In this document: positions 28,674-38,769 of the stretch, piece after piece
Position numbering within the stretch: the stretch's first letter is position 1
How the letters are laid out: every line of letters begins with the position of its first letter
Assembly (NCBI RefSeq): GCF_001866135.1
Contig: NZ_MODW01000005.1
Span: 62,001 to 126,000 of the forward strand
DNA: 64,000 nt
DNA from: Microbacterium sp. LCT-H2
GTDB lineage: Bacteria > Actinomycetota > Actinomycetes > Actinomycetales > Microbacteriaceae
Direction: 5' to 3'
The notes under the pieces: generated by a model
Told to the model about the DNA's origin: nothing
Database searches by the model: none
Seen by the model: the letters and a program-made list of their open reading frames with translations, nothing else
Translations under genes and position numbers: made by a program

Positions 28674-29611
28674 GCGTCGGTGACCAGGGCGAGCTTGCCG
28701 CCCGGGTGACCGGTGGCGAGGAGCCGATGGGCCTCGGGCGCCTCGGCGAGCGGGAACGTGCGTGCGAGCGGCACCACCAGGTCACCGTTCTGCGCCAGGG
28801 CGATGAGCTCGCTGCGCACCTCGTCGCGGAACCGGGCGCTGTCGGGCATCGACCCCGCGATCGCTAGGAACCCGTCGGCCGACGCTCGCGCGACGTTCGC
28901 GATCGTGACGATCCGGCGGCGATCGGACAGCAGGGCGACGGACACGTCGACGGCCTCGTCCGTGCCCACCGCGTCCAGAGCCGCCGCGATCGGCCCGTCG
29001 GCCAGCGCGCGCACCCGATCAGCGAGTCCGGAGCCGTAGGCCACCGGGATCCCACCGAAACGGCGGACCTCGCCGAAGCGTTTGGGGCTGGCGGTGCCGA
29101 TGACCCGGACCTCCCGGAGCCGCGCCTGCTGAAGCACGCTGACACCCACCGCGCCGGACGCCCCATGCAGCAGGACCGTCTCCCCCGGCGTCGCCCCGGT
29201 GACGGCGAGCATCTCCGCGGCCGTCGTGCCGACGAGCAGGAGGTTGGCCGCTTCCGGGTGGGTGAGCGTGGACGGCTTCGCGAACACCTTCGCCGCGGGC
29301 ACCGTGACCTCGGTCGCGTAACCGCCCCGCACGCGGAACGCCACGACCTCATCGCCGACCTCGGCCTCACCGGAACCGATGCGGGTCGCGGGGCCGATCG
29401 CCGCGAGCTCACCCGAGACCTCGTAGCCGATGGGCACCGGGAACTCGATCCCCGGCCGGGCGGCGGCGACATGCTTCGCGTCGGCCGGATTCACCCCCGC
29501 GGCCCGGACCCGGATCGTGACCTCGCCCCGGCGCGGCGGCGCGGGCACGTACTCCTCGAAAGCCCACGACTCGGGAGATCCCGCCGCCTCCGCCACCCAG
29601 TGCCTCGCCAT
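28670..29611 (-). CDS. Quinone oxidoreductase-like zinc-free alcohol dehydrogenase
   Basis: A 313-residue medium-chain reductase of the QOR group, reducing quinones or enones with NADPH. VRAAGVNPADAKHV and PIGYEVSGELAAIG replace the zinc-ligand blocks of true alcohol dehydrogenases. The nucleotide motif is LLHGASGAVGVSVLQQA, followed by VIGTASPKRFGEVRRFG. No Cys/His zinc set is seen. It starts 17 bases after the I36-like gene on the same strand and may be co-transcribed with it. The 3' end overlaps the lipoprotein stop by four bases. Confidence 0.88.
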   Translation of the reverse strand: MARHWVAEAAGSPESWAFEEYVPAPPRRGEVTIRVRAAGVNPADAKHVAAARPGIEFPVPIGYEVSGELAAIGPATRIGSGEAEVGDEVVAFRVRGGYATEVTVPAAKVFAKPSTLTHPEAANLLLVGTTAAEMLAVTGATPGETVLLHGASGAVGVSVLQQARLREVRVIGTASPKRFGEVRRFGGIPVAYGSGLADRVRALADGPIAAALDAVGTDEAVDVSVALLSDRRRIVTIANVARASADGFLAIAGSMPDSARFRDEVRSELIALAQNGDLVVPLARTFPLAEAPEAHRLLATGHPGGKLALVTDA

Positions 29612-29628
29612 GGTCAGCCGTCCTGCCG

Positions 29629-30105
29629 TCAGAGGAAGCAGCGGATGTTGGTCGCCGAGCCGGAGACGTTGCTCCACGCATTGGCGGAGACCGTCACCAG
29701 GACTGTGCTCCCGTTCCGGACCTGCATGTAACCGGAGGTGCGGGCGTTCGCCGCCGACTTCGTCGCGAAGGAGGACGGGATCGCGATGGTCGTACAGCTC
29801 CCCCAGCTCAGCATGGCGCCGACGCGATTGAGCTCCCGGTACGCGCAGATCCGACCGGTCGCACAGTTCCCGACCGCTCGCGCCATCGTGCGGACGGTCG
29901 CCATGTTCGAGGTGTACTCCATGTCGAGCTTCGGCCATACGGCGCTGCCGGCGTCGATCACCACGCCACCGGGCACCTCGTCGAGGATGCGCACCATCAG
30001 CGGGTCGAGCGGCGGCTCCTCAGCCGTGGCCGCGACGACAGGGCCGCCTGCTCCGGTCAGGACCAGGGCCAGTCCGACCACGACGGCGATGCGCAGCCGC
30101 GTCAT
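29629..30105 (-). CDS. Secreted peptidase-inhibitor-I36-like small protein
   Basis: A 158-residue exported protein. The signal sequence (MTRLRIAVVVGLALVLTGA) ends near VVAATAEE. The mature C-terminal part has NCATGRICAYRELNRVGAML and SWGSC, a Cys-rich block like the I36/crystallin-like inhibitor fold found in Streptomyces metalloprotease inhibitors, and a final IRCFL. Two disulfides are likely. The ATG overlaps the stop of the upstream anti-sigma-like gene (ATGA), placing it as the third gene of an ECF-sigma operon. Inhibitor activity is inferred from the pattern only. Confidence 0.6.
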   Translation of the reverse strand: MTRLRIAVVVGLALVLTGAGGPVVAATAEEPPLDPLMVRILDEVPGGVVIDAGSAVWPKLDMEYTSNMATVRTMARAVGNCATGRICAYRELNRVGAMLSWGSCTTIAIPSSFATKSAANARTSGYMQVRNGSTVLVTVSANAWSNVSGSATNIRCFL

Positions 30106-31082
30106 CGCAGCATCTCCTCGTCGATGTCCCACATCCGGTAGTCGACGATCGCCCCCGCGGGGAACACCCCGTCGTCCTTGAGCACAGTCCGTTCGAGACC
30201 CACGATGCGGCCGGTGTCGAGCGATACGAGCACGTCGTCACGGACGACGCCGTCGGCAGAGACCACACGGATACCGGAGACCGGGCGGCCGAGACGATCG
30301 TTCGTCGTCCCCAGAGCCTCCGCGCCCCCGGATTCCTCGATCAAGGCCAGCAGCTCGGCGTGCTGCGCGTTCGTGAGCGTCCACTGCCCGAAGACGGAGG
30401 TGATCGCCGTCACCACCTCGAACGCGGTCGGCTGCTCAGGCATGTCGAAGGCGACCAGCAATGCCCGGACGTCCTCAGCGGAATCGCCCGGGACAGCGAC
30501 GACGGGAGTGACGAACTCACCCGGAGCGAGGACGACACGGGATGCCACCTCGCCCGTGCTCTTCACCTCGGCCTGCCCGTTCGCCACCGCATCCGTCGGA
30601 GCGTACGGCTCACCGTTGATGGCGACGGCCTCTCCCGAGAGGTCCTCCTCCCAGGTGAAGGTCGCGAACTGCGGCACGACCTCGGCCCGTTCGGTGTCGA
30701 CCTCGACGTTGTACGACCAGAAGGCCGTGCGTGTCGAGCGCTCCGGTTCCGCTGGTGGACTGAAGACCGCGAGATCCGCCTCCGCCGCGGCCACCGTGTC
30801 ACCCAGCGAACCGGCATCCTCGAACACGAGCGGAGACGGCGCTCCCGCCACGGCAGCTCCCTGCGGGAGGAGGACACCGATCGCCACAGCGGCGGACGCG
30901 GCGACAGCCGTCAGCCCTGCCGCCCAGCCGATCGTCCGTGCTCGCCGGCGTCGCGGGGCACCCGCGGACCGGATGATGCTGTCGCGCGCGGCGATGGCGC
31001 GCGCGTCCGGAGGAGCATCACGCGGGGTGCGCGCGGGATCGGCCTCCACGAGCACACGCTCAAGCAGGGCATTGTCAGACAT
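30102..31082 (-). CDS. CU044_5270-like membrane-anchored partner of ECF sigma factor
   Basis: A 326-residue single-pass membrane protein. A cytosolic N-terminus of about 50 residues (MSDNALLERVLVEADPART) is followed by one helix, TIGWAAGLTAVAASAAVAIGVLL. A large extracellular domain ends YRMWDIDEEMLR. The topology and the 1-base overlap with the preceding ECF sigma gene match actinobacterial proteins of the CU044_5270 type, which sit in the anti-sigma position. The typical zinc anti-sigma HxxxCxxC motif is absent, so sigma binding is inferred from context. Confidence 0.7.
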   Translation of the reverse strand: MSDNALLERVLVEADPARTPRDAPPDARAIAARDSIIRSAGAPRRRRARTIGWAAGLTAVAASAAVAIGVLLPQGAAVAGAPSPLVFEDAGSLGDTVAAAEADLAVFSPPAEPERSTRTAFWSYNVEVDTERAEVVPQFATFTWEEDLSGEAVAINGEPYAPTDAVANGQAEVKSTGEVASRVVLAPGEFVTPVVAVPGDSAEDVRALLVAFDMPEQPTAFEVVTAITSVFGQWTLTNAQHAELLALIEESGGAEALGTTNDRLGRPVSGIRVVSADGVVRDDVLVSLDTGRIVGLERTVLKDDGVFPAGAIVDYRMWDIDEEMLR

Positions 31083-31603
31083 CACGCACTCCCCGTCCCC
31101 TCCAGTCCCAGCGTGGCGCGCAGCCGTTCTTCGGCCCGCGCCAGCGTCTTCCGCACCCGGGACTCGGAAGCACGCAGCAGTTCCGCAATCTCCCCCACCG
31201 CGAGTCCATCCCAGTACGTGAGCATGATGATACGCCGTTGCCCCGGCGTGAGGACACCCAAAGCTCTGAGCACCTCGCTGCGCCCGAACCCGCCAAGGCT
31301 CTCCGGGTCGCCGGAGAGCCCCGAATGCACCGCGTCGATCGCCCCGTGCACGACGGAGGAGCGACGAGCCCGCGCGCGGAGGTGACGGTCGGTCTGACGG
31401 AGCAGCCAGACCTTCCCCGGCGGACGGGTGGGGCGCAGTCGCGACCACGCGTCGAGGAAGACCTCCGACACGATCTCGCTGACTTCGTCGTCATCCGGGA
31501 CGACGCCCTCGATGTGATGGCGCACCGTCGCCCAGTGCTCATCGAACACTCGTGTGAAGACCTCGTTCCGCAGCGAGCTCGGGTCTTCGCCGCGGCCGAT
31601 CAT
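31082..31603 (-). CDS. ECF-type RNA polymerase sigma factor
   Basis: A 173-residue sigma-70 family protein with regions 2 and 4 only. Region 2 is FTRVFDEHWATVRHHIEGVV through SEIVSEVFLDAW. Region 4 is LTPGQRRIIMLTYWDGLAVGEIAELLRA followed by SRVRKTLARAEERL. It shares a TGATG junction with the downstream membrane protein, giving a sigma / anti-sigma-like / secreted inhibitor operon. The target stimulus is unknown. No convincing -10 or ribosome site was seen within 55 bases of the ATG, so the true start may be slightly different or transcription may read through from era. Confidence 0.88.
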   Translation of the reverse strand: MIGRGEDPSSLRNEVFTRVFDEHWATVRHHIEGVVPDDDEVSEIVSEVFLDAWSRLRPTRPPGKVWLLRQTDRHLRARARRSSVVHGAIDAVHSGLSGDPESLGGFGRSEVLRALGVLTPGQRRIIMLTYWDGLAVGEIAELLRASESRVRKTLARAEERLRATLGLEGTGSA

Positions 31604-31657
31604 GTCGGTGGGGTCGGCGGTCGGCCCGCCGCCTCCGACGTCCTGCAGTCCGGCATG

Positions 31658-32554
31658 TCAGAACCCGAGCCGCCCGAGCTGCTTGGGGTCGCGCTGCCAC
31701 TCCTTCGCGACCTTGACGTGGAGCCCGAGGAACACGCGGGTCCCGAGAAGGTCCTCGATGCCGGCGCGGGCGCGCGCTCCCACGTCGCGGAGACGCTTGC
31801 CCTTGTGGCCGATGATGATCGCCTTCTGGCTGTCCCGCTCGACGACGATCGAGGCATGAACGTCGGTGAGGTCGCTGTCCTCGCGCGGGGCGATGTCGTC
31901 GACGACGACGGCGATCGAGTGCGGGAGCTCGTCGCGCACGCCGTCGAGTGCGGCCTCGCGGATGATCTCGGCGATGCGGTCCTCGGTCGACTCGTCCGTG
32001 GTGACGCCCTCGGGGTACAGCGCGGGCCCCTCCGGCATGAGCTGCAGGATCTCGTCCGCGAGCACCTCGAGCTGGTCGTGCGTCAGCGCCGACAGCGGGA
32101 TCACCGCGGCCCAGTCCTCCCGGAGGGAGTCCACCTCCATCAGCCGCTCGGTGATCTCGTCGCGCCCCGCGGCATCGGTCTTCGTGACGATCGCGATCTT
32201 CTGCGCGCGCGGGTAGCCGTCGAGCGACGCGGCGATGCGCCGATCGCCCGGACCGACCTTCTCGGTCGCGGGCACGCAGAAGCCGATCACGTCGACGTCT
32301 CCCAGGACCTGCTCCACGAGGTCGTTCAGCCGCTCGCCCAGGAGCGTGCGCGGCTTGTGGATGCCGGGGGTGTCCACGATGACGAGCTGTCCGTCGGGGC
32401 GGTTGAGGATGCCGCGGATCGCCCGGCGGGTGGTCTGCGGCTTCTCGCTCGTGATGGCGATCTTGTCGCCCACCAGCGCATTCGTCAGGGTGGACTTTCC
32501 GACGTTCGGTCGGCCGACGAAGGTCACGAACCCGCTCCGGGTGTCCTCAGTCAT
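31658..32554 (-). CDS. era: GTPase Era
   Basis: A ribosome-assembly GTPase binding the 3' end of 16S rRNA. It has 298 residues. G1 is GRPNVGKST, G2 lies around KPQTTRRAIRGI, G3 is DTPGIHKP, and G4 is TKTDA (NKxD variant with Thr). The C-terminal KH domain holds ERDSQKAIIIGHKGKRLRDVG. The ATG lies inside the last codons of the corC-type gene (8-base overlap). It is the last gene of the operon that begins with hrcA. Confidence 0.95.
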   Translation of the reverse strand: MTEDTRSGFVTFVGRPNVGKSTLTNALVGDKIAITSEKPQTTRRAIRGILNRPDGQLVIVDTPGIHKPRTLLGERLNDLVEQVLGDVDVIGFCVPATEKVGPGDRRIAASLDGYPRAQKIAIVTKTDAAGRDEITERLMEVDSLREDWAAVIPLSALTHDQLEVLADEILQLMPEGPALYPEGVTTDESTEDRIAEIIREAALDGVRDELPHSIAVVVDDIAPREDSDLTDVHASIVVERDSQKAIIIGHKGKRLRDVGARARAGIEDLLGTRVFLGLHVKVAKEWQRDPKQLGRLGF

Positions 32555-33839
32555 CGCGTCGCTCTCCTTCTTCCTGCGCCTCGTCGGCTTCTGCCGCCCT
32601 CTCGACGAACACCGTCGCGATCCCTCGGCCGCGCCCTCGCGAGGCGCCACCCGTGAGGACCAGGCCGTCCACGACCGCGGTCGCGCCGGGCTGCGGGACC
32701 TGTCCGAGCGCCTTCCCGAGCAGCCCGCCGATCGAGTCGACGTCTTCATCCTCGAGCTCGAGGCCGAACAGATCGCCCACATCCTCCAGCGACAGCCGCG
32801 AGCTGACGCGGTAGCGTCCGGCACCGAGATCCACGAACTCCGCGGATACCTGATCGTACTCGTCCGAGATCTCCCCGACGAGCTCCTCGATCAGGTCCTC
32901 CAGCGTCACGAGCCCCGAGATGCCGCCGTGCTCGTCGATCACCAGGCACACATGCACGGCATCGCGCTTCATCTGCTGCAGCAGGGTCTCGGCGCGCATC
33001 GACTCGGGGACGAACGTGGCCGGTCGTGCGATCGGGCGGATGGACGCCGCACGCCAGGCACTGTCGTCGCGGTACGCGAACTGCACGAGATCCTTGAGGT
33101 ACAGCACCCCGACGACGTCGTCGGCCTCGTCGTCGACCACGGGCATGCGGGACACGCCGCGATGCAGGAAGAGCGACATGGCCTCGTCGGTCGTCGCCTC
33201 CGCACCCACGGTGACCATCTCCGTGCGCGGCACCATCACCGCGCGGACGAACTGGTCCGTGAAGTCGAACACCGAGTGGATGAGGTCGCGGTCGTCCTCC
33301 TCGATGAGGTCGTTGGACGCGGCCTCGTCGACCATGCTCAGCAGCTGATCCTCGCTGGAGAATGAGCTGCGTCCGGTACCCGGCGTCACCCGGTTTCCGA
33401 GGACGACGAGTCCCTGGGCGATCGGCCCGAGGATGATGCGCAGCCCGCGGACGACGTTCGCGCTGCCCCGGATCATGCTCTCGGCATGCTGATGCCCGAA
33501 CGTGCGCGGACTCGCCCCGACGAGGACGAAGGTGATGCCGGTCATCAGGATGGCCGCGGCGAGCATGGCCCACCAGATGCTCTCGAACATGATCGTAAAC
33601 GCGACCGTCACCAGCACGGCGGCCGTCACCTCCGCGAGGACGCGGATGAAGGCGACGGCGTTGACGTGCGCGTCGAGATCGGCGGCGATCCGCTCCAGCG
33701 CCTTCGCGCGGCGGCCCTCCGTGGCCATGTCGGCCAGACCGGCGCGGGAGGTGACGCTGTACGCCGCGTCGATCGCGGCCATGAGGCCACCGAACGCCAC
33801 CAGCAGGACGGCGGCGACGAGCAGCAGCAGCTCCGTCAT
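32547..33839 (-). CDS. CorC/HlyC-type CBS-domain membrane protein
   Basis: A 430-residue protein with an N-terminal DUF21 membrane domain (three to four helices, MTELLLLVAAVLLVAFGGLMAA at the start). Paired CBS domains follow (VMVPRTEMVTVG through VVGVLYLKDLVQFA, and VCLVIDEHGGISGLVTLEDLIEELVG), then a C-terminal FAD-like CorC_HlyC domain. Family members are implicated in Mg2+/Co2+ export or tolerance. The lysis activity implied by the old name hemolysin is unlikely. Its position between ybeY and era is a conserved Gram-positive arrangement. Confidence 0.9.
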   Translation of the reverse strand: MTELLLLVAAVLLVAFGGLMAAIDAAYSVTSRAGLADMATEGRRAKALERIAADLDAHVNAVAFIRVLAEVTAAVLVTVAFTIMFESIWWAMLAAAILMTGITFVLVGASPRTFGHQHAESMIRGSANVVRGLRIILGPIAQGLVVLGNRVTPGTGRSSFSSEDQLLSMVDEAASNDLIEEDDRDLIHSVFDFTDQFVRAVMVPRTEMVTVGAEATTDEAMSLFLHRGVSRMPVVDDEADDVVGVLYLKDLVQFAYRDDSAWRAASIRPIARPATFVPESMRAETLLQQMKRDAVHVCLVIDEHGGISGLVTLEDLIEELVGEISDEYDQVSAEFVDLGAGRYRVSSRLSLEDVGDLFGLELEDEDVDSIGGLLGKALGQVPQPGATAVVDGLVLTGGASRGRGRGIATVFVERAAEADEAQEEGERRDD

Positions 33840-34297
33840 CGCCGACGACGCTCGGACGCGGCGAAGCCCTGGATGAGCTGCTTCTGCAGCCCGAACATCT
33901 CCCGCTCCTCGTCCGGCTCGGCGTGGTCGAACCCGAGCAGGTGCAGCAGTCCGTGCGTCGTGAGCAGGATGAGCTCGTCCATGAGGGTGTGGCCGGCGGC
34001 CTGGGCCTGTGTCTCCGCGACCTGCGGGCAGAGGACGATGTCGCCGAGCAGCCCTGGGGGCGTCGGCCGGTCCTCGGTGCCGGGGCGGAGCTCGTCCATG
34101 GGGAAGCTCAGGACGTCGGTCGGGCCCGGCTCATCCATCCACTGCACGTGCAGCGCCTCCATGGCACCCTCGTCGACGAGCACGATGGCCACCTCGGCGT
34201 CCGCGCTGACGTGCAACTGCGCGAGGTTGAAGTCGGTCAGCCGCTGCAGCACGGTCTCGTCGACGTCGATCGCCGACTCGTTGTTGATCTCGATCAT
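33836..34297 (-). CDS. ybeY: Endoribonuclease YbeY
   Basis: A single-strand RNase acting in 16S rRNA 3' maturation and ribosome quality control. It has 153 residues. The zinc triad is complete in HGLLHLLGFDH (H-x3-H-x5-H) near residue 112. TDVLSFPMDE and GDIVLCPQVA precede it. The start overlaps the phoH stop and the stop overlaps the next ATG, so translation is coupled across the operon. Confidence 0.95.
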   Translation of the reverse strand: MIEINNESAIDVDETVLQRLTDFNLAQLHVSADAEVAIVLVDEGAMEALHVQWMDEPGPTDVLSFPMDELRPGTEDRPTPPGLLGDIVLCPQVAETQAQAAGHTLMDELILLTTHGLLHLLGFDHAEPDEEREMFGLQKQLIQGFAASERRRR

Positions 34298-35376
34298 GAG
34301 AGCCCTCGTTTCGGCATGCGGTCGCGTGGTCCTGGTCGCTGGGCGCCGCGGCGCTCGGCACGATTGGCGAACTCGTGCGCCTGCTCGCGCTCAGCCCGCT
34401 GCGCCACGCGCCGCTCGTCGTACTCGCTGTAGGCGTCCACGATGCGCCCCACCAGGGAGTGCCGGACCACGTCGTCACTGGTGAGACGGGAGAAGTGGAT
34501 GTCGTCGATGCCGTCGAGCACCCGGGTGACCAGACGGAGGCCGGAAGCGCCCTGCGGGAGGTCGACCTGCGTGATGTCGCCGGTCACGACCATCTTCGTG
34601 CCGAACCCGAGACGCGTGAGGAACATCTTCATCTGTTCGGGCGTGGTGTTCTGGGCCTCGTCGAGCACGACGAAGGAATCGTTGAGCGTGCGCCCGCGCA
34701 TGTAGGCGAGCGGGGCGACCTCGATGGTGCCGGTCGCCATCAGGCGCGGCACGATCTCCGGATCCATCATCTCGTTCAGTGCGTCGTAGAGCGGCCGCAG
34801 GTACGGGTCGATCTTGTCGGTGAGCGTTCCGGGGAGGAACCCGAGGCGCTCCCCTGCCTCGACCGCCGGACGGGTGAGGATGATGCGGGTGACCTCCTTG
34901 CGCTGCAGCGCCTGGACGGCCTTCGCCATCGCCAGGTAGGTCTTGCCCGTTCCGGCCGGACCGATGCCGAACACGATCGTGTTCTCCTCGATCGCGTCGA
35001 CGTACTCCTTCTGACCGAGGGTCTTCGGCCGGATCACCTTGCCCCGCGTTGAGAGGATCGCCTCGCCCAGCACCTCACTGGGCCGCGGGCCGCCATCCTG
35101 ACGCAGCATGCGCGCCGAGCTCGACACGTCGCTCGGGGCGAGGTCGTGCCCGGCCTTCGTCATCGTGAGGAGCTCGTCGACGAGGTTCTTCGCCTTGGCG
35201 ACGGCCTCGCGCTCGCCCGTGAGCGTGATCTCGTTGCCGCGGACGAGCACCTGCACGTCGCGGTGCTCGCGCTCCAGCATCCGCAGCAGCCGGTCCTGCG
35301 GACCGAGCAGCTGCACCATCGCGACGCCGTCGGCATAGAGCCGTTCGGTGACGTTTTCCTGATCGTCAGAAGCCAA
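34294..35376 (-). CDS. phoH: PhoH-like ATPase
   Basis: A cytosolic P-loop ATPase/helicase-like protein of 360 residues, linked in family members to RNA metabolism. An N-terminal KH-like region (VQVLVRGNEITLTGE) precedes Walker A FGIGPAGTGKTYLAMA. LTRPAVEAGERLGFLPG, DSFVVLDEAQNTTPEQ (Walker B) and VVTGDITQVDLP follow. The start taken is TTG 35376, giving LASDDQENVTERL and an 11-base overlap with the HIT gene stop. No ATG or GTG occurs before residue 19. The rare start suggests weak or coupled initiation. Confidence 0.92.
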   Translation of the reverse strand: MASDDQENVTERLYADGVAMVQLLGPQDRLLRMLEREHRDVQVLVRGNEITLTGEREAVAKAKNLVDELLTMTKAGHDLAPSDVSSSARMLRQDGGPRPSEVLGEAILSTRGKVIRPKTLGQKEYVDAIEENTIVFGIGPAGTGKTYLAMAKAVQALQRKEVTRIILTRPAVEAGERLGFLPGTLTDKIDPYLRPLYDALNEMMDPEIVPRLMATGTIEVAPLAYMRGRTLNDSFVVLDEAQNTTPEQMKMFLTRLGFGTKMVVTGDITQVDLPQGASGLRLVTRVLDGIDDIHFSRLTSDDVVRHSLVGRIVDAYSEYDERRVAQRAEREQAHEFANRAERRGAQRPGPRDRMPKRGLS

Positions 35377-35713
35377 CGAGCTTGTTCTCCTCGAGGTTGC
35401 CGAGCACATGGGCGTGCACGTGGAACACGGACTGCGCGACGCTCGCGCCGTTGTTGAAGATGAGGCGGTACTCGCCGTTCGCGTGCTCGTCGGCGATGCG
35501 CTTCGCCGCGGCGACCATCTCGGCCAGCAGTGCGGGATCCCCGGCCGCGAGTGCGGTGACGTCGCGGTACTCCTCGGTCTTGGGAATGACGAGCACATGG
35601 AGCGGCGCCTGCGGATCGATGTCGCGGATCGCGAAGACGCGGCCCGTGTCGAGCAGGATCTCCCCCGGGATGTCCCCGGTGAGGATGCGCGTGAAGATCG
35701 AGGGTTCGCTCAT
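35366..35713 (-). CDS. HIT-family nucleotide hydrolase
   Basis: A histidine-triad protein of 115 residues, of the HinT type that cleaves nucleoside phosphoramidates. The N-terminal SIFTRILTGDIPGEILLDT is followed by FAIRDIDPQAPLHVLVIPK and the triad region SVFHVHAHVLG. It lies between rsmE and phoH, an arrangement repeated in many Gram-positive genomes. The length is normal and the motif intact. Confidence 0.94.
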   Translation of the reverse strand: MSEPSIFTRILTGDIPGEILLDTGRVFAIRDIDPQAPLHVLVIPKTEEYRDVTALAAGDPALLAEMVAAAKRIADEHANGEYRLIFNNGASVAQSVFHVHAHVLGNLEENKLVGF

Positions 35714-35750
35714 GCTCTCAGCTTACTGGGGGACCGCGTGGCGCGGCCGG

Positions 35751-36479
35751 TCACCACCGGCCGAGGGCGGCCGACAGCACGGCGATCGCCGCGGGACCCG
35801 CGGTCGACGTGCGCAGCACGGTGTCGCCGAGGAGAACGCGCTCGGCGCCCGCGGCCGTGAGCTTCTCGAGCTCCTCCGGAGCGATCCCGCCTTCCGGCCC
35901 CACCACGAGCACGAGGTCGCGGCCATCGGGGACGAGCGCGGAGAGCCGGGCGGGAGCGGTCGGGTCGAGCAGCAGCACACGTTGCGTCGCTGCGCGGGCC
36001 GCGAGCTGCGCGGTCGACTCCGGGGCGGCCACCTCCGGCACCCAGGCCCGGTGCGCCTGCTTGGCTGCCTCGCGGACGATCGTCGCCCAGCGCTCGCGCC
36101 CCTTCACGGCTTTCGGTCCCTCCCAGCGGGACACGCTGCGCCCCGCCTGCCAGGGCACGATCTCGTCGACGCCGAGCTCGCACGCGGCCTGCACGGCGAG
36201 TTCGTCGCGGTCGCCCTTCGCCAGCGCCTGTACGAGCACGAGGCGCGGACTCGCGGGCTCGTGCTCGACGCGCTCGGTGATCCGGACGTCGACGCGCGAC
36301 GGCGACACCTCTTCGGCGACGCCCGTCAGCCAGACGCCCCGGCCATCGCCGACGGTGAGGGCCTCACCGACGCGGAGCCGCCGGACGACGGCCGCATGCT
36401 TCGCCTCGGCCCCGGTGAGCGACACGAGACCGCCCACCGCGGCGTCGCCCGCGGATTCGACGAGGAAGTGCAGCGCCAC
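35751..36479 (-). CDS. rsmE: 16S rRNA (uracil-1498-N3)-methyltransferase RsmE
   Basis: A SPOUT-class methyltransferase modifying U1498 of 16S rRNA with SAM. It has 242 residues. An N-terminal PUA-like domain (GAEAKHAAVVRRLRVGEALTV) precedes the knotted catalytic domain with VLVQALAKGDRDELAVQAACELG, VVGPEGGIAPEEL and VLLGDTVLRTSTAG at the knot. The start is a GTG two bases from the dnaJ stop. Confidence 0.95.
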   Translation of the reverse strand: MALHFLVESAGDAAVGGLVSLTGAEAKHAAVVRRLRVGEALTVGDGRGVWLTGVAEEVSPSRVDVRITERVEHEPASPRLVLVQALAKGDRDELAVQAACELGVDEIVPWQAGRSVSRWEGPKAVKGRERWATIVREAAKQAHRAWVPEVAAPESTAQLAARAATQRVLLLDPTAPARLSALVPDGRDLVLVVGPEGGIAPEELEKLTAAGAERVLLGDTVLRTSTAGPAAIAVLSAALGRW

Positions 36480-36481
36480 GA

Positions 36482-37630
<1,149 letters not shown>

Positions 37631-38662
37631 TCAGCGGCCGGCCTCGTCGTCGTCGAGCATCCGCGACAGGTAGCGGGCGACCGCCCGTGCCGCCGCGAGG
37701 TTGCTCGGATAGTCCATCCGGGTGGGCCCCATGACACCGACCCGCGCGGTCCCCGAGGGCGCCGCGTAGTTGCTGGCGACGATCGACGCCTCGCCGAGCC
37801 CGAAGGAGGCGTTCTCGGTGCCGATGCTCGCCGCGAGGCCGTGCTCGTCGGGCACCATCTCGCTCATCAGCCGCAGCAGCGTGACCTGTTCCTCGATGGC
37901 CTCGAGGAGGGGATGGATGCTGCCGCGGAAGTCTTGCTCGCGCCGCGCCAGAGTCGCCGCGCCCGCCATCACGAGCCGCTCCTGCCGGAAGCCGCCGAGT
38001 TCGTCCACGACGACGGCGGCGACCGTGCGGAGCACGCGGTCCTGCGGCGTCTCGTCGGCGGCCAGGAGCGCCTGCAGCCGGTCGGAGGCCGCTGCGATCG
38101 CCTGGCCGGTGATGAGGGCGGAGAGTCGCGCGCGAAGCACCGCGAGATCCGCCTCGTCGATCATGTCCGGGAGCACGGTGATCCGCTGCGACACCCCGCC
38201 GGCATCGGTCACCAGGACCGTGAGGAGCCGGTTGGGAGCGAGCGTCACGAGCTCCACGTGGGTCACGTGCGCCCGCGCGAACGACGGGTACTGGGCCAGG
38301 GCGACCTGTCCGGTGAGCTGTGTGAGCACGCGGACGGTCCGCGCCATCAGATCGTCGAGGTCGGCCGGATCGGCGAGGAAGGACTCGATGGCGGAACGCT
38401 GCGCGGTGGAGAGCGGACGGAGCTGCGCGAGGTGATTGACGAACACCCGGTACCCCTTGTCCGTCGGCACGCGTCCGGATGAGGTGTGCGGAGCCGTGAT
38501 CAGCTCCTCGTCCTCCAGTTGCGCCATGTCGTTGCGGATGGTCGCCGCCGAGACACCGAAGGAATGACGGTCGACGATGGAACGGCTGCCCACGGGCTCG
38601 TGCGTCTCGACGTAGTCCTGCACGATCGCGCGGAGGACCTGCAGCCCTCGCTCTGTGACCAT
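37631..38662 (-). CDS. hrcA: Heat-inducible transcription repressor HrcA
   Basis: Represses class I heat-shock genes by binding CIRCE and is kept active by GroEL in model species. It has 343 residues. The N-terminal winged helix is RAIVQDYVETHEPVGSRSIV, followed by GVSAATIRNDMAQLEDEELI and TSSGRVPTDKGYR. A GAF-like effector domain and dimerisation region make up the rest. ATG 38662 is the normal family start. A CIRCE element lies 26 bases upstream, so hrcA and the whole downstream operon to era are probably autoregulated. Confidence 0.96.
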   Translation of the reverse strand: MVTERGLQVLRAIVQDYVETHEPVGSRSIVDRHSFGVSAATIRNDMAQLEDEELITAPHTSSGRVPTDKGYRVFVNHLAQLRPLSTAQRSAIESFLADPADLDDLMARTVRVLTQLTGQVALAQYPSFARAHVTHVELVTLAPNRLLTVLVTDAGGVSQRITVLPDMIDEADLAVLRARLSALITGQAIAAASDRLQALLAADETPQDRVLRTVAAVVVDELGGFRQERLVMAGAATLARREQDFRGSIHPLLEAIEEQVTLLRLMSEMVPDEHGLAASIGTENASFGLGEASIVASNYAAPSGTARVGVMGPTRMDYPSNLAAARAVARYLSRMLDDDEAGR

Positions 38663-38688
38663 GGGTTCCCCTTCCCGCCGACCGGATG

Positions 38689-38720
38689 CTGGCACTCTGC
38701 CACCCTGAGTGCCAATCCTA
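38689..38720 (-). promoter_or_regulatory. CIRCE operator and -10 of the hrcA operon
   Basis: On the minus strand TTGGCACTC, nine bases (AGGGTGGCA), then GAGTGCCAG, at 38715-38689. The CIRCE consensus is TTAGCACTC-N9-GAGTGCTAA. TAGGAT at 38720-38715 touches it and is a likely -10, so HrcA bound here would cover the transcription start. Confidence 0.88.
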
Positions 38721-38769
38721 CCTCCTGTGATCGGGAGATCTCCGAAGGCGGACAGCCCGGCGTCGCGGC

